Assembly: GCF_014851765.1 (NCBI RefSeq) | Contig: NZ_JACVAI010000001.1 | Span: 1-64,000 of the forward strand | DNA from: Pseudomonas sp. PDM04 | GTDB taxonomy: Bacteria > Pseudomonadota > Gammaproteobacteria > Pseudomonadales > Pseudomonadaceae | Direction: 5' to 3' | Length of the DNA: 64,000 bases | Shown here: one piece after another, positions 34,192-44,271 of the stretch | Layout of the letters: the number at the start of each line of letters is the position of its first letter | How positions within the stretch are numbered: the first letter of the stretch is position 1 | Translations under genes and position numbers: made by a program | The notes under the pieces: model-generated | Databases searched by the model: none | What the model saw: the letters and a program-made list of their open reading frames with translations, nothing else | What the model was told of the DNA's origin: nothing

Positions 34192-35568
34192 TCAAAACCA
34201 GTTGACTATCGCCAGCACCGCCTCGCCACACACCATTCCCACCAGCACCATCGGCAGGACGATGAGCTCTCGCCTGAGATCGAACAACCCCACCTTGCGA
34301 TTGACATACACCACCAGGATCAACGTCGGCAAGGCATGCAGCGCAACCCCCCAAATCGCGTACTTCGCGCCCCCCAAGGCCAGTAACAGCGGCAGCAGCA
34401 CCCACAACGAGATGGCGCGAATGATGTTGTCCATCGCCTGGTACTTGGTCAGCCCCAACGCCAGCCAGAGTTGATGCGCCACGGCAAAGCGCCAGGTGAA
34501 GAAAGACAGGGACAGAATCGCCAGCATCTCGCCAGCACCGGCATAACGCTCATCGTACAGAAAATGGATCAGCAACGGGCTGAGGACCCAGGCCAGCCCG
34601 CAGAGAAACAGCGAAACCAGGTCGAACATCAACTTGAAGCGTACATACAGCGCGTGCAAGCGCGCGGTGTCGTTGACCCGCGCAGCCTCGCTGAACGCCG
34701 GCAGGGCCACGGCCCCGAGCAACCGTTGCATGCCCATTTGCAGCGCCCCCAAAAACAGCACGGCAATGGAATAGACCCCCAGCTCGCTGGCCGACATGCT
34801 GCCGCCGAACCAGATCCGGTCGCCGTTCATGGCCAGCACGCCCACCGCCGACGACAACAGCATCCAGCGTCCGAACACCACCACTTCCCGCAGCGCGGAG
34901 CGCTCCCAGTGCAAACGGTTGTGCGGTCCGGAAAACCAGAAATGCCCGAGCAGCGTCATGGCCAGGGCGGCCACCAGCCCGGAGCCCACCAGCGCCCAGA
35001 TCGAACGGGTGAAATAACCGATGATCAACATCGTCAACAGCCCGGCCAGTTGCGAGACGAACTCGGCGAGCACGACTTTTTTCTGCTCGAAGTCGCGCAC
35101 GGCCACGTCGACCTTGGTGGACTGGAAACCGTAGATGATCGCGGAAATACCGGTCACGGCCAGCACCAGCGGCAACTGCGGCGCGGCGTAGGTGGATTGC
35201 TCCGGCCACATGTGCAGGACCTGGGCAAGCCAGGCGAAACCGGCGACCAGCAGGGTGAACGCGAAAAGGATGAACCCGCGGATGATCTGCACCGTCCACA
35301 CGGTGTTGAGGAAGGCCGGATCGTTGCCTCGCGGGCTCTGGATGATGTTCTGGCGGAAGCCGACATCGGACAGCAGGTGCAGCACCACCGACACGGTGGT
35401 GGCGATGACCATGATGCCGAACATCTCCGGCATCAGCAGACGGGCCATGATCAGGTTGCCACCCAGGCGGATAGCCTGTGATGTGATCAGTGCCCCCAGA
35501 TTCCATGCCCCGGCAAATATCGCTCGCCTGCGAAGGCTCAACGATGGCGATACATCAGCTGGTGGCAT
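34192..35568 (-). CDS. Wzx-type polysaccharide flippase, copy 1
   Basis: 458 residues with about a dozen hydrophobic helices, of the MOP superfamily (PST/Wzx). ARLLMPEMFGIMVIA and LLSDVGFRQNIIQSPRG near the start are typical. It exports lipid-linked repeat units across the inner membrane. It is the same length as the copy at 38605-39981 and differs at roughly 44 positions by eye. The ATG at 35568 is preferred because the matching start is the only one in frame in the other copy; an ATG at 35589 exists here. Confidence 0.9.
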   Translation of the reverse strand: MPPADVSPSLSLRRRAIFAGAWNLGALITSQAIRLGGNLIMARLLMPEMFGIMVIATTVSVVLHLLSDVGFRQNIIQSPRGNDPAFLNTVWTVQIIRGFILFAFTLLVAGFAWLAQVLHMWPEQSTYAAPQLPLVLAVTGISAIIYGFQSTKVDVAVRDFEQKKVVLAEFVSQLAGLLTMLIIGYFTRSIWALVGSGLVAALAMTLLGHFWFSGPHNRLHWERSALREVVVFGRWMLLSSAVGVLAMNGDRIWFGGSMSASELGVYSIAVLFLGALQMGMQRLLGAVALPAFSEAARVNDTARLHALYVRFKLMFDLVSLFLCGLAWVLSPLLIHFLYDERYAGAGEMLAILSLSFFTWRFAVAHQLWLALGLTKYQAMDNIIRAISLWVLLPLLLALGGAKYAIWGVALHALPTLILVVYVNRKVGLFDLRRELIVLPMVLVGMVCGEAVLAIVNWF

Positions 35569-35684
35569 CACTACAACCCCGGAATCCATGACACGAAAAA
35601 GTACTATAGCCGCCGCTTGCCAATCCACTGGTATCTGTCATTGGCCCAGCGGCAGGCCTTGCGATGGCACGATGGGCGTCGATA

Positions 35685-36821
35685 TCAGCCCCGTCCTTCC
35701 AGCACGGAAGGCTCCGGTCGGGCAGCACGCTGCCCGGACAGACGCTTGCCCACCGCCTTGTTCAATGCCGCTTCAAACAGACGGGCAGAGTGCTCCCAGG
35801 TGCTTGAGGCCACGGTTTGATGAGCCGCTTCGGACACCGCACGCCACGCCATGTCGTCCAGGTTCAGCAGATACTCGACGCCCGCCGTCAGCGCTTGCGT
35901 GTCGTCGATATCCGCCAGCACACCGTTGTTGAAACAGGATATGGCTTCCATCGGCCAACCCGTACGGGTCGACACCACCGGCGTCCGACAGGCCATGGCC
36001 TCCATCGCCGTCAGGTTGAACCCTTCGCTGCGGCTCGAGGCCAACCAGACATCACATTGCGTATAGAGATCACGAATACGATCCTGATCGGGCGCCAGGT
36101 GAAACTCGACACTCGCCGGTAACGCGAACGCACCCGTGGGCGCAAAGCTGCCAAAGGAAACGACGCGCAGGGTCGGGAATTTCTTTTCGAGCGCGGCAAT
36201 GACGTCGAGCGTCACGTCGAGCCCCTTCAAAGGTGTTTCATGGTAAAGGAAACCAACGGTCGGGCGCTGTTGCCTGGCCCTCGGCGCCGCGAAGAACTGC
36301 TGGTGATCGACGCTGTTGGGCACCAGATCGACATCCGCATCGCCGTAGTCCACACGCATCAAGTCAGCCAGCCATTGGGAGATGGTGATCTTGTGCAGCG
36401 GCATCCGGTAGGTGGCCATGACCCGGTCGATCGGGCAGAACGGAAAGATCTCATGCCCTTGCACGAAATACACTTTCTCGCCCTTGGCCGGGCTCAGGGC
36501 ATTGACCCACTCGGCCGTCTCCCACCAGGTGGCAACCACCACATCGGCATCCGGGACATCGGACTCCACGATCGGGCGGTATTTTTCGATCACCCGGTGA
36601 TCGAGGTCCATATCATCCAGATAAGAGGGAATGACCGGGGTGACCAGCCAGCCCTTTCCAGTGACGAAACTCTTGATCTTTCTGCGCAGCGGAATAGCCG
36701 GATAAGGCAGGGAAACCAGTGTCACTTCATGACCGGCATCCGCCAATGCCTGGGCGTAAATCGTCACCACGCGAATCCCGCCCGACATGCTCGCCACGCT
36801 CAAAACAAAAGTCACTTTCAA
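35685..36821 (-). CDS. Glycosyltransferase family 4
   Basis: About 378 residues, GT-B fold: VLSVASMSGGIRVVTIYAQAL at the N-terminus, VGFLYHETPLKGLDVTLDVI and SRSEGFNLTAMEAMACRTPVV in the C-terminal domain (EGFNLTAME nucleotide-sugar motif). No ATG fits: TTG at 36821 has GGAGATAG 8 bases upstream and is preferred; GTG at 36815 is the alternative. It lies between the GMC oxidoreductase and flippase copy 1. Confidence 0.85.
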   Translation of the reverse strand: MKVTFVLSVASMSGGIRVVTIYAQALADAGHEVTLVSLPYPAIPLRRKIKSFVTGKGWLVTPVIPSYLDDMDLDHRVIEKYRPIVESDVPDADVVVATWWETAEWVNALSPAKGEKVYFVQGHEIFPFCPIDRVMATYRMPLHKITISQWLADLMRVDYGDADVDLVPNSVDHQQFFAAPRARQQRPTVGFLYHETPLKGLDVTLDVIAALEKKFPTLRVVSFGSFAPTGAFALPASVEFHLAPDQDRIRDLYTQCDVWLASSRSEGFNLTAMEAMACRTPVVSTRTGWPMEAISCFNNGVLADIDDTQALTAGVEYLLNLDDMAWRAVSEAAHQTVASSTWEHSARLFEAALNKAVGKRLSGQRAARPEPSVLEGRG

Positions 36822-36946
36822 CAGGCTATCTCCATTCCCCCCCTGAAAAACCAGGGGCTGGCTACCAAATTCCGATGCACATCCAGCCAGGCAAGCGCTT
36901 ATCAAGCCCACCCGTACGAGCATCAGCCAGAAAATCCATTAACGCA

Positions 36947-38389
36947 CTAACTTATACGATTGATATGCTCAGCCAACCTGAGTGTCAGTTGTAACAGCGG
37001 CATGGTCGGATTGCTCGCACCGCCGGTCGCAAAAACGCTGCTGCCCGCGATGTGGAGGTTCTCCACGCCAAATACCTTGCAGTTCTCGTCCACCACCCCG
37101 AACTCCGGTGCCGACGCCATCCGCGTGGTCCCCATATGGTGGGCATGGGGATTGACCTTCAACGGCACGGTCTGGTCATACACGCACTGCTCCAGTTTGA
37201 CCAGGCCCAGCCCCGTGTCGGCAAAGCACTTGGCCATTTCCAGCCCGATCGATTTGACGGTATCGCGGTCCGCCGAGCTCAGCTCCCAGTGAACCACGGC
37301 CTTGCGCATCCCCAGGGCATCTCGCTCCGGTAGCAACGAAACACGGCTGTCGAGGTTGGGAAACTGCTCGATCAACGTGCCGATCACGCCATCGCCGGGG
37401 CAATCGAACTTGGTGATGAACTCGATCTTCTGCTCCACACCCACGTCGCAGATGAGGTTCTCGAAAAAGCTCTTGATGGCGGCCATGCGCCCATAGGTCT
37501 TGACTTCAGCGACCAGGGAAATGGCAACGTTGCCCTTGCCGGCCTTGTGCTGCGCCACGAAAGCATCGGTGGTGAAGTACTCGCGGGAGTCCTTGCCCTG
37601 CCCGTCCTTGAGGATGAAGGTGCCAAGCTCGACGTTCAGGTGCTCCATGAAACATTTGCCGACCAGGCCGCCCTCGGTAACGATGCCGCCCGCTGCCAGG
37701 GATTCGCTGTTGAGCAGTTGCCGGGCATTTTCGATGGCGCCTGTGGCCAGAATGAACTGCCGGGCCTTGACCTGCTCCCGATGCTGCTCGTAGTCCGCCA
37801 CGACGATCGAGGCGATACGCCCGGTTTGGCTGTCGAACTCCAGGTCGACGCAGTTGCAGTTGATGAAGACATCCAGGCCCTCGGTCTCGTCGAGTTCCTT
37901 GGCGTACTTTTTTGCAAAACGCGTCGGCGGGCTGAGCAGGAAGCGATCCGCCGCAAATTCGGAGCCGTCCAGGGAAGGGTTGATCGCCTTGAATCCGGCG
38001 TTCGGCACCAGGTCGACAATCGCCATCGCCTGCGCCAGATGTGCCTCCATTTCGGCGAACGCAATGGGCCAGCCGGGCAGGCGCACGGGCGGGCCGTTGT
38101 TGAAGTCCGACGCTTCGAAGGGGCGGCAGCGCCCGGACCAATGGTTGGAAGTCCCGCCCAGGTAACGCAGGCGTGTTTCCTCGGCGTAGACCTCAAGGCC
38201 GGTCGAGGGGCACTGGTAGAGACTCTGCGAGTTTTGCGAGTACTCGCGACCGCCGCCTTCGAGCAGCAGCACACGCCGGCCGTTGACCGCCAGACGCAAG
38301 GCCAGGGTAATACCCGCCGGCCCGGCACCGACGATGCAGACGTCATAGAAGTCGCGCAGTTCTTTTTGCGATTGGTAGTCTTTGATCAT
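36947..38389 (-). CDS. GMC-family FAD-dependent oxidoreductase without own signal peptide
   Basis: 480 residues. The FAD-binding Rossmann motif is VCIVGAGPAGITLALRLA (about 17-34) and LLLEGGG; the C-terminal GMC region contains HHMGTTRMA and NLHIAGSSVFATGGASNPTMPLLQL with the active-site His pair region. It resembles sugar or polyol dehydrogenases with a separate small subunit. The ATG overlaps by ATGA the stop of a 64-residue Tat-signal protein. It may oxidise a sugar of the exopolysaccharide in the periplasm. Confidence 0.85.
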   Translation of the reverse strand: MIKDYQSQKELRDFYDVCIVGAGPAGITLALRLAVNGRRVLLLEGGGREYSQNSQSLYQCPSTGLEVYAEETRLRYLGGTSNHWSGRCRPFEASDFNNGPPVRLPGWPIAFAEMEAHLAQAMAIVDLVPNAGFKAINPSLDGSEFAADRFLLSPPTRFAKKYAKELDETEGLDVFINCNCVDLEFDSQTGRIASIVVADYEQHREQVKARQFILATGAIENARQLLNSESLAAGGIVTEGGLVGKCFMEHLNVELGTFILKDGQGKDSREYFTTDAFVAQHKAGKGNVAISLVAEVKTYGRMAAIKSFFENLICDVGVEQKIEFITKFDCPGDGVIGTLIEQFPNLDSRVSLLPERDALGMRKAVVHWELSSADRDTVKSIGLEMAKCFADTGLGLVKLEQCVYDQTVPLKVNPHAHHMGTTRMASAPEFGVVDENCKVFGVENLHIAGSSVFATGGASNPTMPLLQLTLRLAEHINRIS

Positions 38390-38580
38390 GTTTGCGCTGG
38401 CTGAAAGTGCTGGGCCGGCAGTACCCACCCGTTGATGACGACGTACCCCGACTTGACGGCTGAGGGCACTGCAACGGCTTGCGACAATCCAGGGATGAAC
38501 CCTGCGAGCCCCAACAGCGCGCACACACGCAGGAAATCCCTGCGGTCCATTGCAGAGGTATTCAAATCAGGTTCATTCAC
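38386..38580 (-). CDS. Tat-signal mini-protein coupled to the GMC oxidoreductase
   Basis: 64 residues from a GTG with GGGGAG 8 bases upstream. Residues 11-35 are a twin-arginine signal (DRRDFLRVCALLGLAG), and only about 30 residues follow (SGYVVINGWVLPAQHF). The gene ends in an ATGA overlap with the GMC gene. In several GMC or gluconate-type dehydrogenases a small gamma subunit carries the Tat signal and carries the folded flavoprotein out; this one would be a very short version. No homology is claimed. Confidence 0.7.
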   Translation of the reverse strand: MNEPDLNTSAMDRRDFLRVCALLGLAGFIPGLSQAVAVPSAVKSGYVVINGWVLPAQHFQPAQT

Positions 38581-38604
38581 GGTTCAAGCTCCCCGACATC
38601 AAAA

Positions 38605-39981
38605 TCAAAACCAGTCAGCAATTTTCAACACCACTTCCCCGCAGATAACCCCTGCCAATGCCATTGGCAAGACGACGAGCTCACGCTTGAGATCGAACAA
38701 GCCGACCTTGCGATTGACGTACACCACCAGAACCAGTGTCGGCAGCGCATGCAGCGCAACGCCCCAGATCGCATAATGCACGCCGCCGATGGCCAACAGA
38801 AGCGGCAACAGCACCCATAACGAAATGGCGCGAATGATATTGTCCATCGCCTGGTACTTGGTCAGCCCCAACGCCAGCCAGACCTGATGCGCCACGGCAA
38901 AGCGCCAGGTGAAGAAGGACAGCGAAAGTATCGCCAGCATTTGCCCCGCTTCGGCGTAACGCTCATCGTACAGAATGCTGATCAGCAATGGGCTGATGAC
39001 CCAGAACAGTCCACAGATAAACAGCGAGACCAGGTCGAACATCAATTTGAAGCGGCCGTACAGGACGTGCAGGCGTGGCGTGTCCTGGCTGCGGGCGGCC
39101 TCACTGAATGCTGGCAACGCCACGGCCCCGAGCAGTCGCGCCATGCCCAACTGCAACGCACCCAGAATCAGCACGGCAATCGAGAACACTCCCAGTTCAT
39201 TGGCCGACATGCTGCCGCCGAACCAGATCCGGTCGCCATTCATCGCCAGCACGCCCACCGCCGACGACAACAGCATCCAGCGCCCGAACACCACCACTTC
39301 CCGCAGCGCGGAGCGCTCCCAGTGCAGGCGGTTGTGCGGCCCCGGAAACCAGAAGTGGCCCAGCAGTGTCATGGCCAGCGCGGCAACCAGGCCGGACCCC
39401 ACCAGCGCCCAGATCGAGCGAGTGAAATAACCGATGATCAACATTGTCAGCAGGCCGGCCAGTTGCGACGCGAACTCGGCAAGCACGACCTTCTTCTGCT
39501 GGAACTCACGCACGGCGACGTCGACCTTGGTCGACTGGAAGCCATAGATGATCGCGGAAACACCGGTAACCGCCAGCACCAGCGGCAACTCTGGCGCGGC
39601 GTAGGTGGAGTGCTCCGGCCACAGGTGGATCACCTGGGCAAACCAGGCGAAACCGGCGATCAGCAGGGTGAACGCGAAAAGAATGAACCCGCGGATGATC
39701 TGCACCGTCCACACGGTGTTGAGGAAAGCCGGGTCGTCGCCGCGCGGGCTCTGGATGATGTTCTGGCGAAAGCCGACATCGGACAGCAGGTGCAGGACCA
39801 CCGACACCGTGGTGGCGATGACCATGATGCCAAACATTTCCGGCATCAGCAGGCGCGCCATGATCAGATTGCCCCCCAGCCGAATGGCCTGGGACGTGAT
39901 CAGCGCCCCCAGATTCCATGCTCCGGCAAAGATGGCTCGCCTGCGAAGGCTCAACGACGGCGAGATATCAGCTGGTGGCAT
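38605..39981 (-). CDS. Wzx-type polysaccharide flippase, copy 2
   Basis: 458 residues, MOP superfamily, gap-free alignment by eye with copy 1 at 34192-35568 and about 90 percent identical. Differences concentrate in loops (for example ARSQDTPRLHVLY versus ARVNDTARLHALY) and the last 20 residues. A TATAGTAC element and nearby bases upstream are also shared by both copies, so the duplication included the promoter region. First gene of the leftward unit. Confidence 0.9.
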   Translation of the reverse strand: MPPADISPSLSLRRRAIFAGAWNLGALITSQAIRLGGNLIMARLLMPEMFGIMVIATTVSVVLHLLSDVGFRQNIIQSPRGDDPAFLNTVWTVQIIRGFILFAFTLLIAGFAWFAQVIHLWPEHSTYAAPELPLVLAVTGVSAIIYGFQSTKVDVAVREFQQKKVVLAEFASQLAGLLTMLIIGYFTRSIWALVGSGLVAALAMTLLGHFWFPGPHNRLHWERSALREVVVFGRWMLLSSAVGVLAMNGDRIWFGGSMSANELGVFSIAVLILGALQLGMARLLGAVALPAFSEAARSQDTPRLHVLYGRFKLMFDLVSLFICGLFWVISPLLISILYDERYAEAGQMLAILSLSFFTWRFAVAHQVWLALGLTKYQAMDNIIRAISLWVLLPLLLAIGGVHYAIWGVALHALPTLVLVVYVNRKVGLFDLKRELVVLPMALAGVICGEVVLKIADWF

Positions 39982-40081
39982 CGTAACAACCCCGGACTCA
40001 ACTCCATGAAAACGTACTATAGTCGCACTTTGCCATTCTACTAGTCTCTCTCATTCACCCATCGGTAAAGCCTGACCATCC

Positions 40082-41608
40082 ATGCCTGAGCACTTTCGCG
40101 CGTTAGTCGTCATTCTGGTTCTGGCCGGCGTTGTTTTTTTCATGGCGCGCCGGCCCGCAAGCGACCTGATCCCTGCCCACGACTTCACCCGTCGACGCAA
40201 TCTGTGGTTCGTGCTGACCGTCCTGGCTTTTGTCTCGCACAGTTTCTGGCTGTACGTGGCCGTGACCACGGTCATTCTGACCATCGCGCGCAAACGCGAA
40301 CACAATCCGGTGGCGTTGTTCTTCATCCTGGCGTTCCTGGTACCGCCGGCGCAGGCGCGAATTCCCGGTTTCGGCCTGATGAATTACTTTTTCGACCTCA
40401 ACTATGTGCGCCTGCTGTCCCTGTGCGTGCTGCTGCCGGCCTTTTTCGCCCTGCGCAGACAAGCCGATACGCAAGGTTTCGGACGCACCTGGCCGGATAA
40501 ATTCCTCGCCGCCTACCTGGTCTTGACCAGCCTGCTGTTGCTGCGCGAGACCACGGTCACCGATACCTTGCGCCAGACGCTCTACCAGTTCACCGACGTG
40601 TTCCTGCCGTACTACGTCGCCAGCCGGGCCCTGAAGAACCTCGGCGATTTCAAGGACGCGCTGCTGGGCTTTGTCCTCGCGGCCATGGTGATGGCGCTGA
40701 TCGGCTTCTTCGAATTTGCCCGTGGCTGGCTGCTCTACAGCGCGCTGATCGGCGCCATGGGCATGCAATGGGAAATGTCCAGTTACCTGAGTCGCGGCGG
40801 CCTGCTGCGCGCCAGCGTCACCACCGGCCAGGCCATCGCGCTGGGACTGGTGATCAGCACCGCCATCGGTTTCTACCTGTATTTGCAGGAAAGCGTGCGC
40901 AGCAAGCTGCAGCGCCGCCTGGGCGCACTGCTGCTGGCCGGCGGACTGTTTGCCCCGCTGTCGCGCGGCCCGTGGATCGGCGCGGCCGCCATGCTCCTGG
41001 TGTATATCGCCACGGGGCAGAAGGTGGTCAAGCGCATCATGCTGCTGGCAGTCGCCGGGGTGCTCGCCCTCCCCGTGCTGACCCTCGTGCCGGGCGGGCA
41101 GAAGGTGCTGGACCTGCTGCCGTTCGTCGGCAACGTGGAAGTCGAAAACATCACCTATCGCCAGCGCCTGATCGACAACTCGATCCTCGTGATCCAGCGC
41201 AACCCGCTGCTGGGCACCTTCGATTACCGTAAGGCCCCCGAAATGCAGGCCATGATCCAGGGCGAGGGCATCATCGACATCGTCAACACCTACATTGGCG
41301 TAGCGCTGTCCTATGGATTGATCGGTTTGACGGTGTTCGTGGCCTTTTTCGCCGCCGTGCTGCTCGGCATCCGCAAGGCCTTGCGTTCGTTCCCCGACAA
41401 GGACGATGAAGCCCGCCGGCTGGGTCGAGCGCTCTTCGCGACACTCGCCGGGATCCTGGTGACCATCTTTACCGTCAGCAGCATCACGATCATCCCCGTG
41501 GTGTACTGGTCGGTTGCGGGGCTGGGCGTCGCCTACGTCCGGATGGCGCGCAACCTCAAGCACCCCTCGCCAGCCGTCTCGGCCAGTACCCACCTCCAAC
41601 TCCGGTAA
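40082..41608 (+). CDS. Wzy-type polysaccharide polymerase/O-antigen ligase family
   Basis: 508 residues with about 11 hydrophobic helices and a large periplasmic loop near GQKVLDLLPFVGNVEVENITYRQ, followed by NPLLGTF, as in the O-antigen ligase/Wzy family. It probably joins flipped repeat units. It begins the rightward unit wzy, glycoside hydrolase, galE, divergent from flippase copy 2. Confidence 0.85.
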   Translation: MPEHFRALVVILVLAGVVFFMARRPASDLIPAHDFTRRRNLWFVLTVLAFVSHSFWLYVAVTTVILTIARKREHNPVALFFILAFLVPPAQARIPGFGLMNYFFDLNYVRLLSLCVLLPAFFALRRQADTQGFGRTWPDKFLAAYLVLTSLLLLRETTVTDTLRQTLYQFTDVFLPYYVASRALKNLGDFKDALLGFVLAAMVMALIGFFEFARGWLLYSALIGAMGMQWEMSSYLSRGGLLRASVTTGQAIALGLVISTAIGFYLYLQESVRSKLQRRLGALLLAGGLFAPLSRGPWIGAAAMLLVYIATGQKVVKRIMLLAVAGVLALPVLTLVPGGQKVLDLLPFVGNVEVENITYRQRLIDNSILVIQRNPLLGTFDYRKAPEMQAMIQGEGIIDIVNTYIGVALSYGLIGLTVFVAFFAAVLLGIRKALRSFPDKDDEARRLGRALFATLAGILVTIFTVSSITIIPVVYWSVAGLGVAYVRMARNLKHPSPAVSASTHLQLR

Positions 41609-41612
41609 CCCC

Positions 41613-44225
41613 ATGGCCAACATTTTCCGCCGCACCCGCTTGCTGCTTCCGGTTGTCTTGTCCGTTGTTATCCTGCCGCTGAGCACCTGGGCGTCGGACT
41701 GGGTGGCCAGTGTCGATGAAAAGAGCGGCCTGCCGGGGGTGACCTATGGCGGCAGCCCCGCCCTGGCCTCCTCGTTCGTGTTTTTCGAGAGCAACTATGG
41801 CTGGACGTCCTTCCCCACCCGATTCACAATCAATGCGCCCTACGATTACACCCTCGTTGGCCAGAACCAGACGCTGGATTTCGACCTGGCGGCAAAGGTC
41901 CGCAAACAGGGCGAGCAGCAGTTGACCTGGGATGTTGCCCTGGATGCCCGCAGCCTGAAGCCGAACGTGATCGGCGGTGGCTTCGTGTTCAATTTCGACC
42001 CCGCGTTGTTCAAGGGAGAGATGGGCAAACCGCAGCTGCTGCCTGGCAACAAAGGCTGGGCCTGGGGCGATGCACAGGGGCGACGCATCGAAATGCGCTT
42101 CGAGCCGGCGCTGGCGAACGTGTTCCTCGAACCGGGCGACGGCTCCGAAGTGCGGGCGTTTTTCTACAAGGATGCGATCAAGCCCGGCCAGCAGCATTTC
42201 AAGGCGACCTTGAGCGTCTCCGGTGATGTGGCCCTGGGCCGGACCACCAGCGAGCGCTTTGGCCTGGTCGACCCGAAGACCTGGCCGACAGACAAAATCG
42301 ACTGGAGAACTTCGCCGGTCGACCTGTCCTTCCTGAATGCCGCTGAAAAGCCGGCCGGCAAACGCGGGTTCATCAAGGCCTCCGGCGAGCAACTGAAGTT
42401 CGCCGACGACACCCCGGCGCGTTTCTGGGGCACCAACGTGTCGGCCTACACGCTGTTCAGCACCCCCGACGAAGAGATCAAGCAGCAAGCCAGACGCCTG
42501 TCGGCCCTGGGCATCAACCTCGTGCGTCTGCACCACCATGATTCGCCCTGGGTCAGCCCGAACATCTTTGGCGCCGCGCCCAACCCCGATACCCAGCAAC
42601 CCGACCCGCAATCACTGAAAAAAATCGACTTGTGGATCAAGAGTCTCAAGGACGAGGGCATTTATGTCTGGCTCGACATGCACGTCGAGCGGGCCTTCAC
42701 GGCCAAGGACAACATCTACGGCTTCGAAGAGCTGCCAAAGGATGAACACGGCAACGCCGGCCTCAAGGGCTACAACTACGTCAACATCACCATTCAGCAG
42801 GCGATGAAGCGCTTTGCCGCTGCCTACATGAATCACGTCAACGCCTACACCGGCCTTGCCTACAAGGACGAGCCGGCGATCGCCGCGGTCCTGATCACCA
42901 ACGAGAACGACATCACCAATCACTTCGGCAATGCCTTGCTCGGTGACAAGGACGTGCCCAAGCACAGCAAGGTCTACATGGCTGAGGCCGAAGCGTTCGC
43001 CAAGCAACACAATCTGTCCTCGAACCAGACCTGGCGCGCCTGGGAGTTTGGCCCGTCGAAAATGTTCCTCAACGACCTGGAGCAACGCTTCAACGTCGAC
43101 ATGATCAAGCACTTGCGCGACCTGGGCGTGAAGGTGCCCATCGCCACCACCAACAGCTGGGGCGGCGATGGCCTGCTGTCACTGCCAGCCCTGACGTCCG
43201 GCGACATCATCGACGTACACAGCTACGGCGGCCTCGGCCAACTGGAAAAAAACCCGCTCACCAGCGCCGGCATCGTCAACTGGATTGGCGCCAGCCAGGT
43301 CACGGGCAAACCGCTGACCGTCACCGAATGGAACAGCGAGCCTTTCCCGACCCCGGATCGTCACGGTGTGCCGCTGTACATGGCCGGCACTGCCAGTTAT
43401 CAGGGCTGGGACGCGCTGATGCAATACGCCTATAGCCAGGAAGGACTCTCCGGCGGCTGGATGACCGTCGGCAACTGGAACGCCTACAACGACCCGTCGC
43501 TGCTCGCCACCTTGCCCGCTGCCGCGCTGCTTTATCGGCGCGGTGATGTCAGTGAGGCGAAGACCACCTATATCTTTGCACCGACACCGGCCACCCTGTT
43601 CAACCAGGCCATCACACCGAGCACCTCGGCACTGCTGCGCACCGCGATGGAGAAAGGAAAACTGCAAATCGCCATGCCACAGACGCCGGAACTGCCCTGG
43701 TTGCAGACCGGCGCCGCCGCAGACAATGCCCAGGTGTTCCACGACCCCGACCAGTCGCTGCTGGACGCCAATGCCAGCGAATCCACGTCCGACACCGGTG
43801 AACTGAAGCGCAACTGGAAACGCGGCCTCTACACCATCGACACGCCGCGCACCCAGGCTGCCACCGGCTGGATCGGTGGCGAGTCGATCAGCCTGGGCAA
43901 CATCCAGGTCAACGCCAGGACCGCGAACGCCAGTGTGGTAGTGCAAAGCCTGAACGACACGCCACTGGGCCAGTCCCAGGACCTGATGATTTCACTGGGC
44001 GCCCGCGCCATGGCGAATGAGGACGAGCGACCGCCCTATTTCGTCGAACCCCTGGCCGGCACGCTGACCATACAGGCACCACCGGGCCTGACCCTGTTCA
44101 CGCCAGGTCCCCTGGCGCAGATGAAGAAGCTGCCCGCCCCCTACGCCGATGGCCGCTATACCATCAAGCTCGATGGACAGCAGACTGCCAACTGGTTGTT
44201 TTTAAGGAAAAGTGCCGCGCGTTGA
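41613..44225 (+). CDS. Secreted cellulase-family (GH5-like) glycoside hydrolase
   Basis: 870 residues: signal peptide ending near LSTWA, an N-terminal beta-sandwich (about 25-260), a TIM barrel from about 280 with LGINLVRLHHHD, LITNENDI (likely acid/base Glu) and LTVTEWNSEP (likely nucleophile Glu), and a C-terminal beta domain. Placed between wzy and galE, it probably trims or releases the polymer, as hydrolases in exopolysaccharide loci do. The ATG at 41613 starts 4 bases after the wzy stop. Confidence 0.85.
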   Translation: MANIFRRTRLLLPVVLSVVILPLSTWASDWVASVDEKSGLPGVTYGGSPALASSFVFFESNYGWTSFPTRFTINAPYDYTLVGQNQTLDFDLAAKVRKQGEQQLTWDVALDARSLKPNVIGGGFVFNFDPALFKGEMGKPQLLPGNKGWAWGDAQGRRIEMRFEPALANVFLEPGDGSEVRAFFYKDAIKPGQQHFKATLSVSGDVALGRTTSERFGLVDPKTWPTDKIDWRTSPVDLSFLNAAEKPAGKRGFIKASGEQLKFADDTPARFWGTNVSAYTLFSTPDEEIKQQARRLSALGINLVRLHHHDSPWVSPNIFGAAPNPDTQQPDPQSLKKIDLWIKSLKDEGIYVWLDMHVERAFTAKDNIYGFEELPKDEHGNAGLKGYNYVNITIQQAMKRFAAAYMNHVNAYTGLAYKDEPAIAAVLITNENDITNHFGNALLGDKDVPKHSKVYMAEAEAFAKQHNLSSNQTWRAWEFGPSKMFLNDLEQRFNVDMIKHLRDLGVKVPIATTNSWGGDGLLSLPALTSGDIIDVHSYGGLGQLEKNPLTSAGIVNWIGASQVTGKPLTVTEWNSEPFPTPDRHGVPLYMAGTASYQGWDALMQYAYSQEGLSGGWMTVGNWNAYNDPSLLATLPAAALLYRRGDVSEAKTTYIFAPTPATLFNQAITPSTSALLRTAMEKGKLQIAMPQTPELPWLQTGAAADNAQVFHDPDQSLLDANASESTSDTGELKRNWKRGLYTIDTPRTQAATGWIGGESISLGNIQVNARTANASVVVQSLNDTPLGQSQDLMISLGARAMANEDERPPYFVEPLAGTLTIQAPPGLTLFTPGPLAQMKKLPAPYADGRYTIKLDGQQTANWLFLRKSAAR

Positions 44226-44271
44226 TGTCACAATCCGCGTTTACACAGCAATACGGGTCCAGGAGGACAGG

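Noticed and set aside
40103..41686. 527-codon frame opposite the wzy gene
   Set aside because: Gln/His/Arg-rich translation with no motif; the sense frame shows membrane helices of a polymerase.
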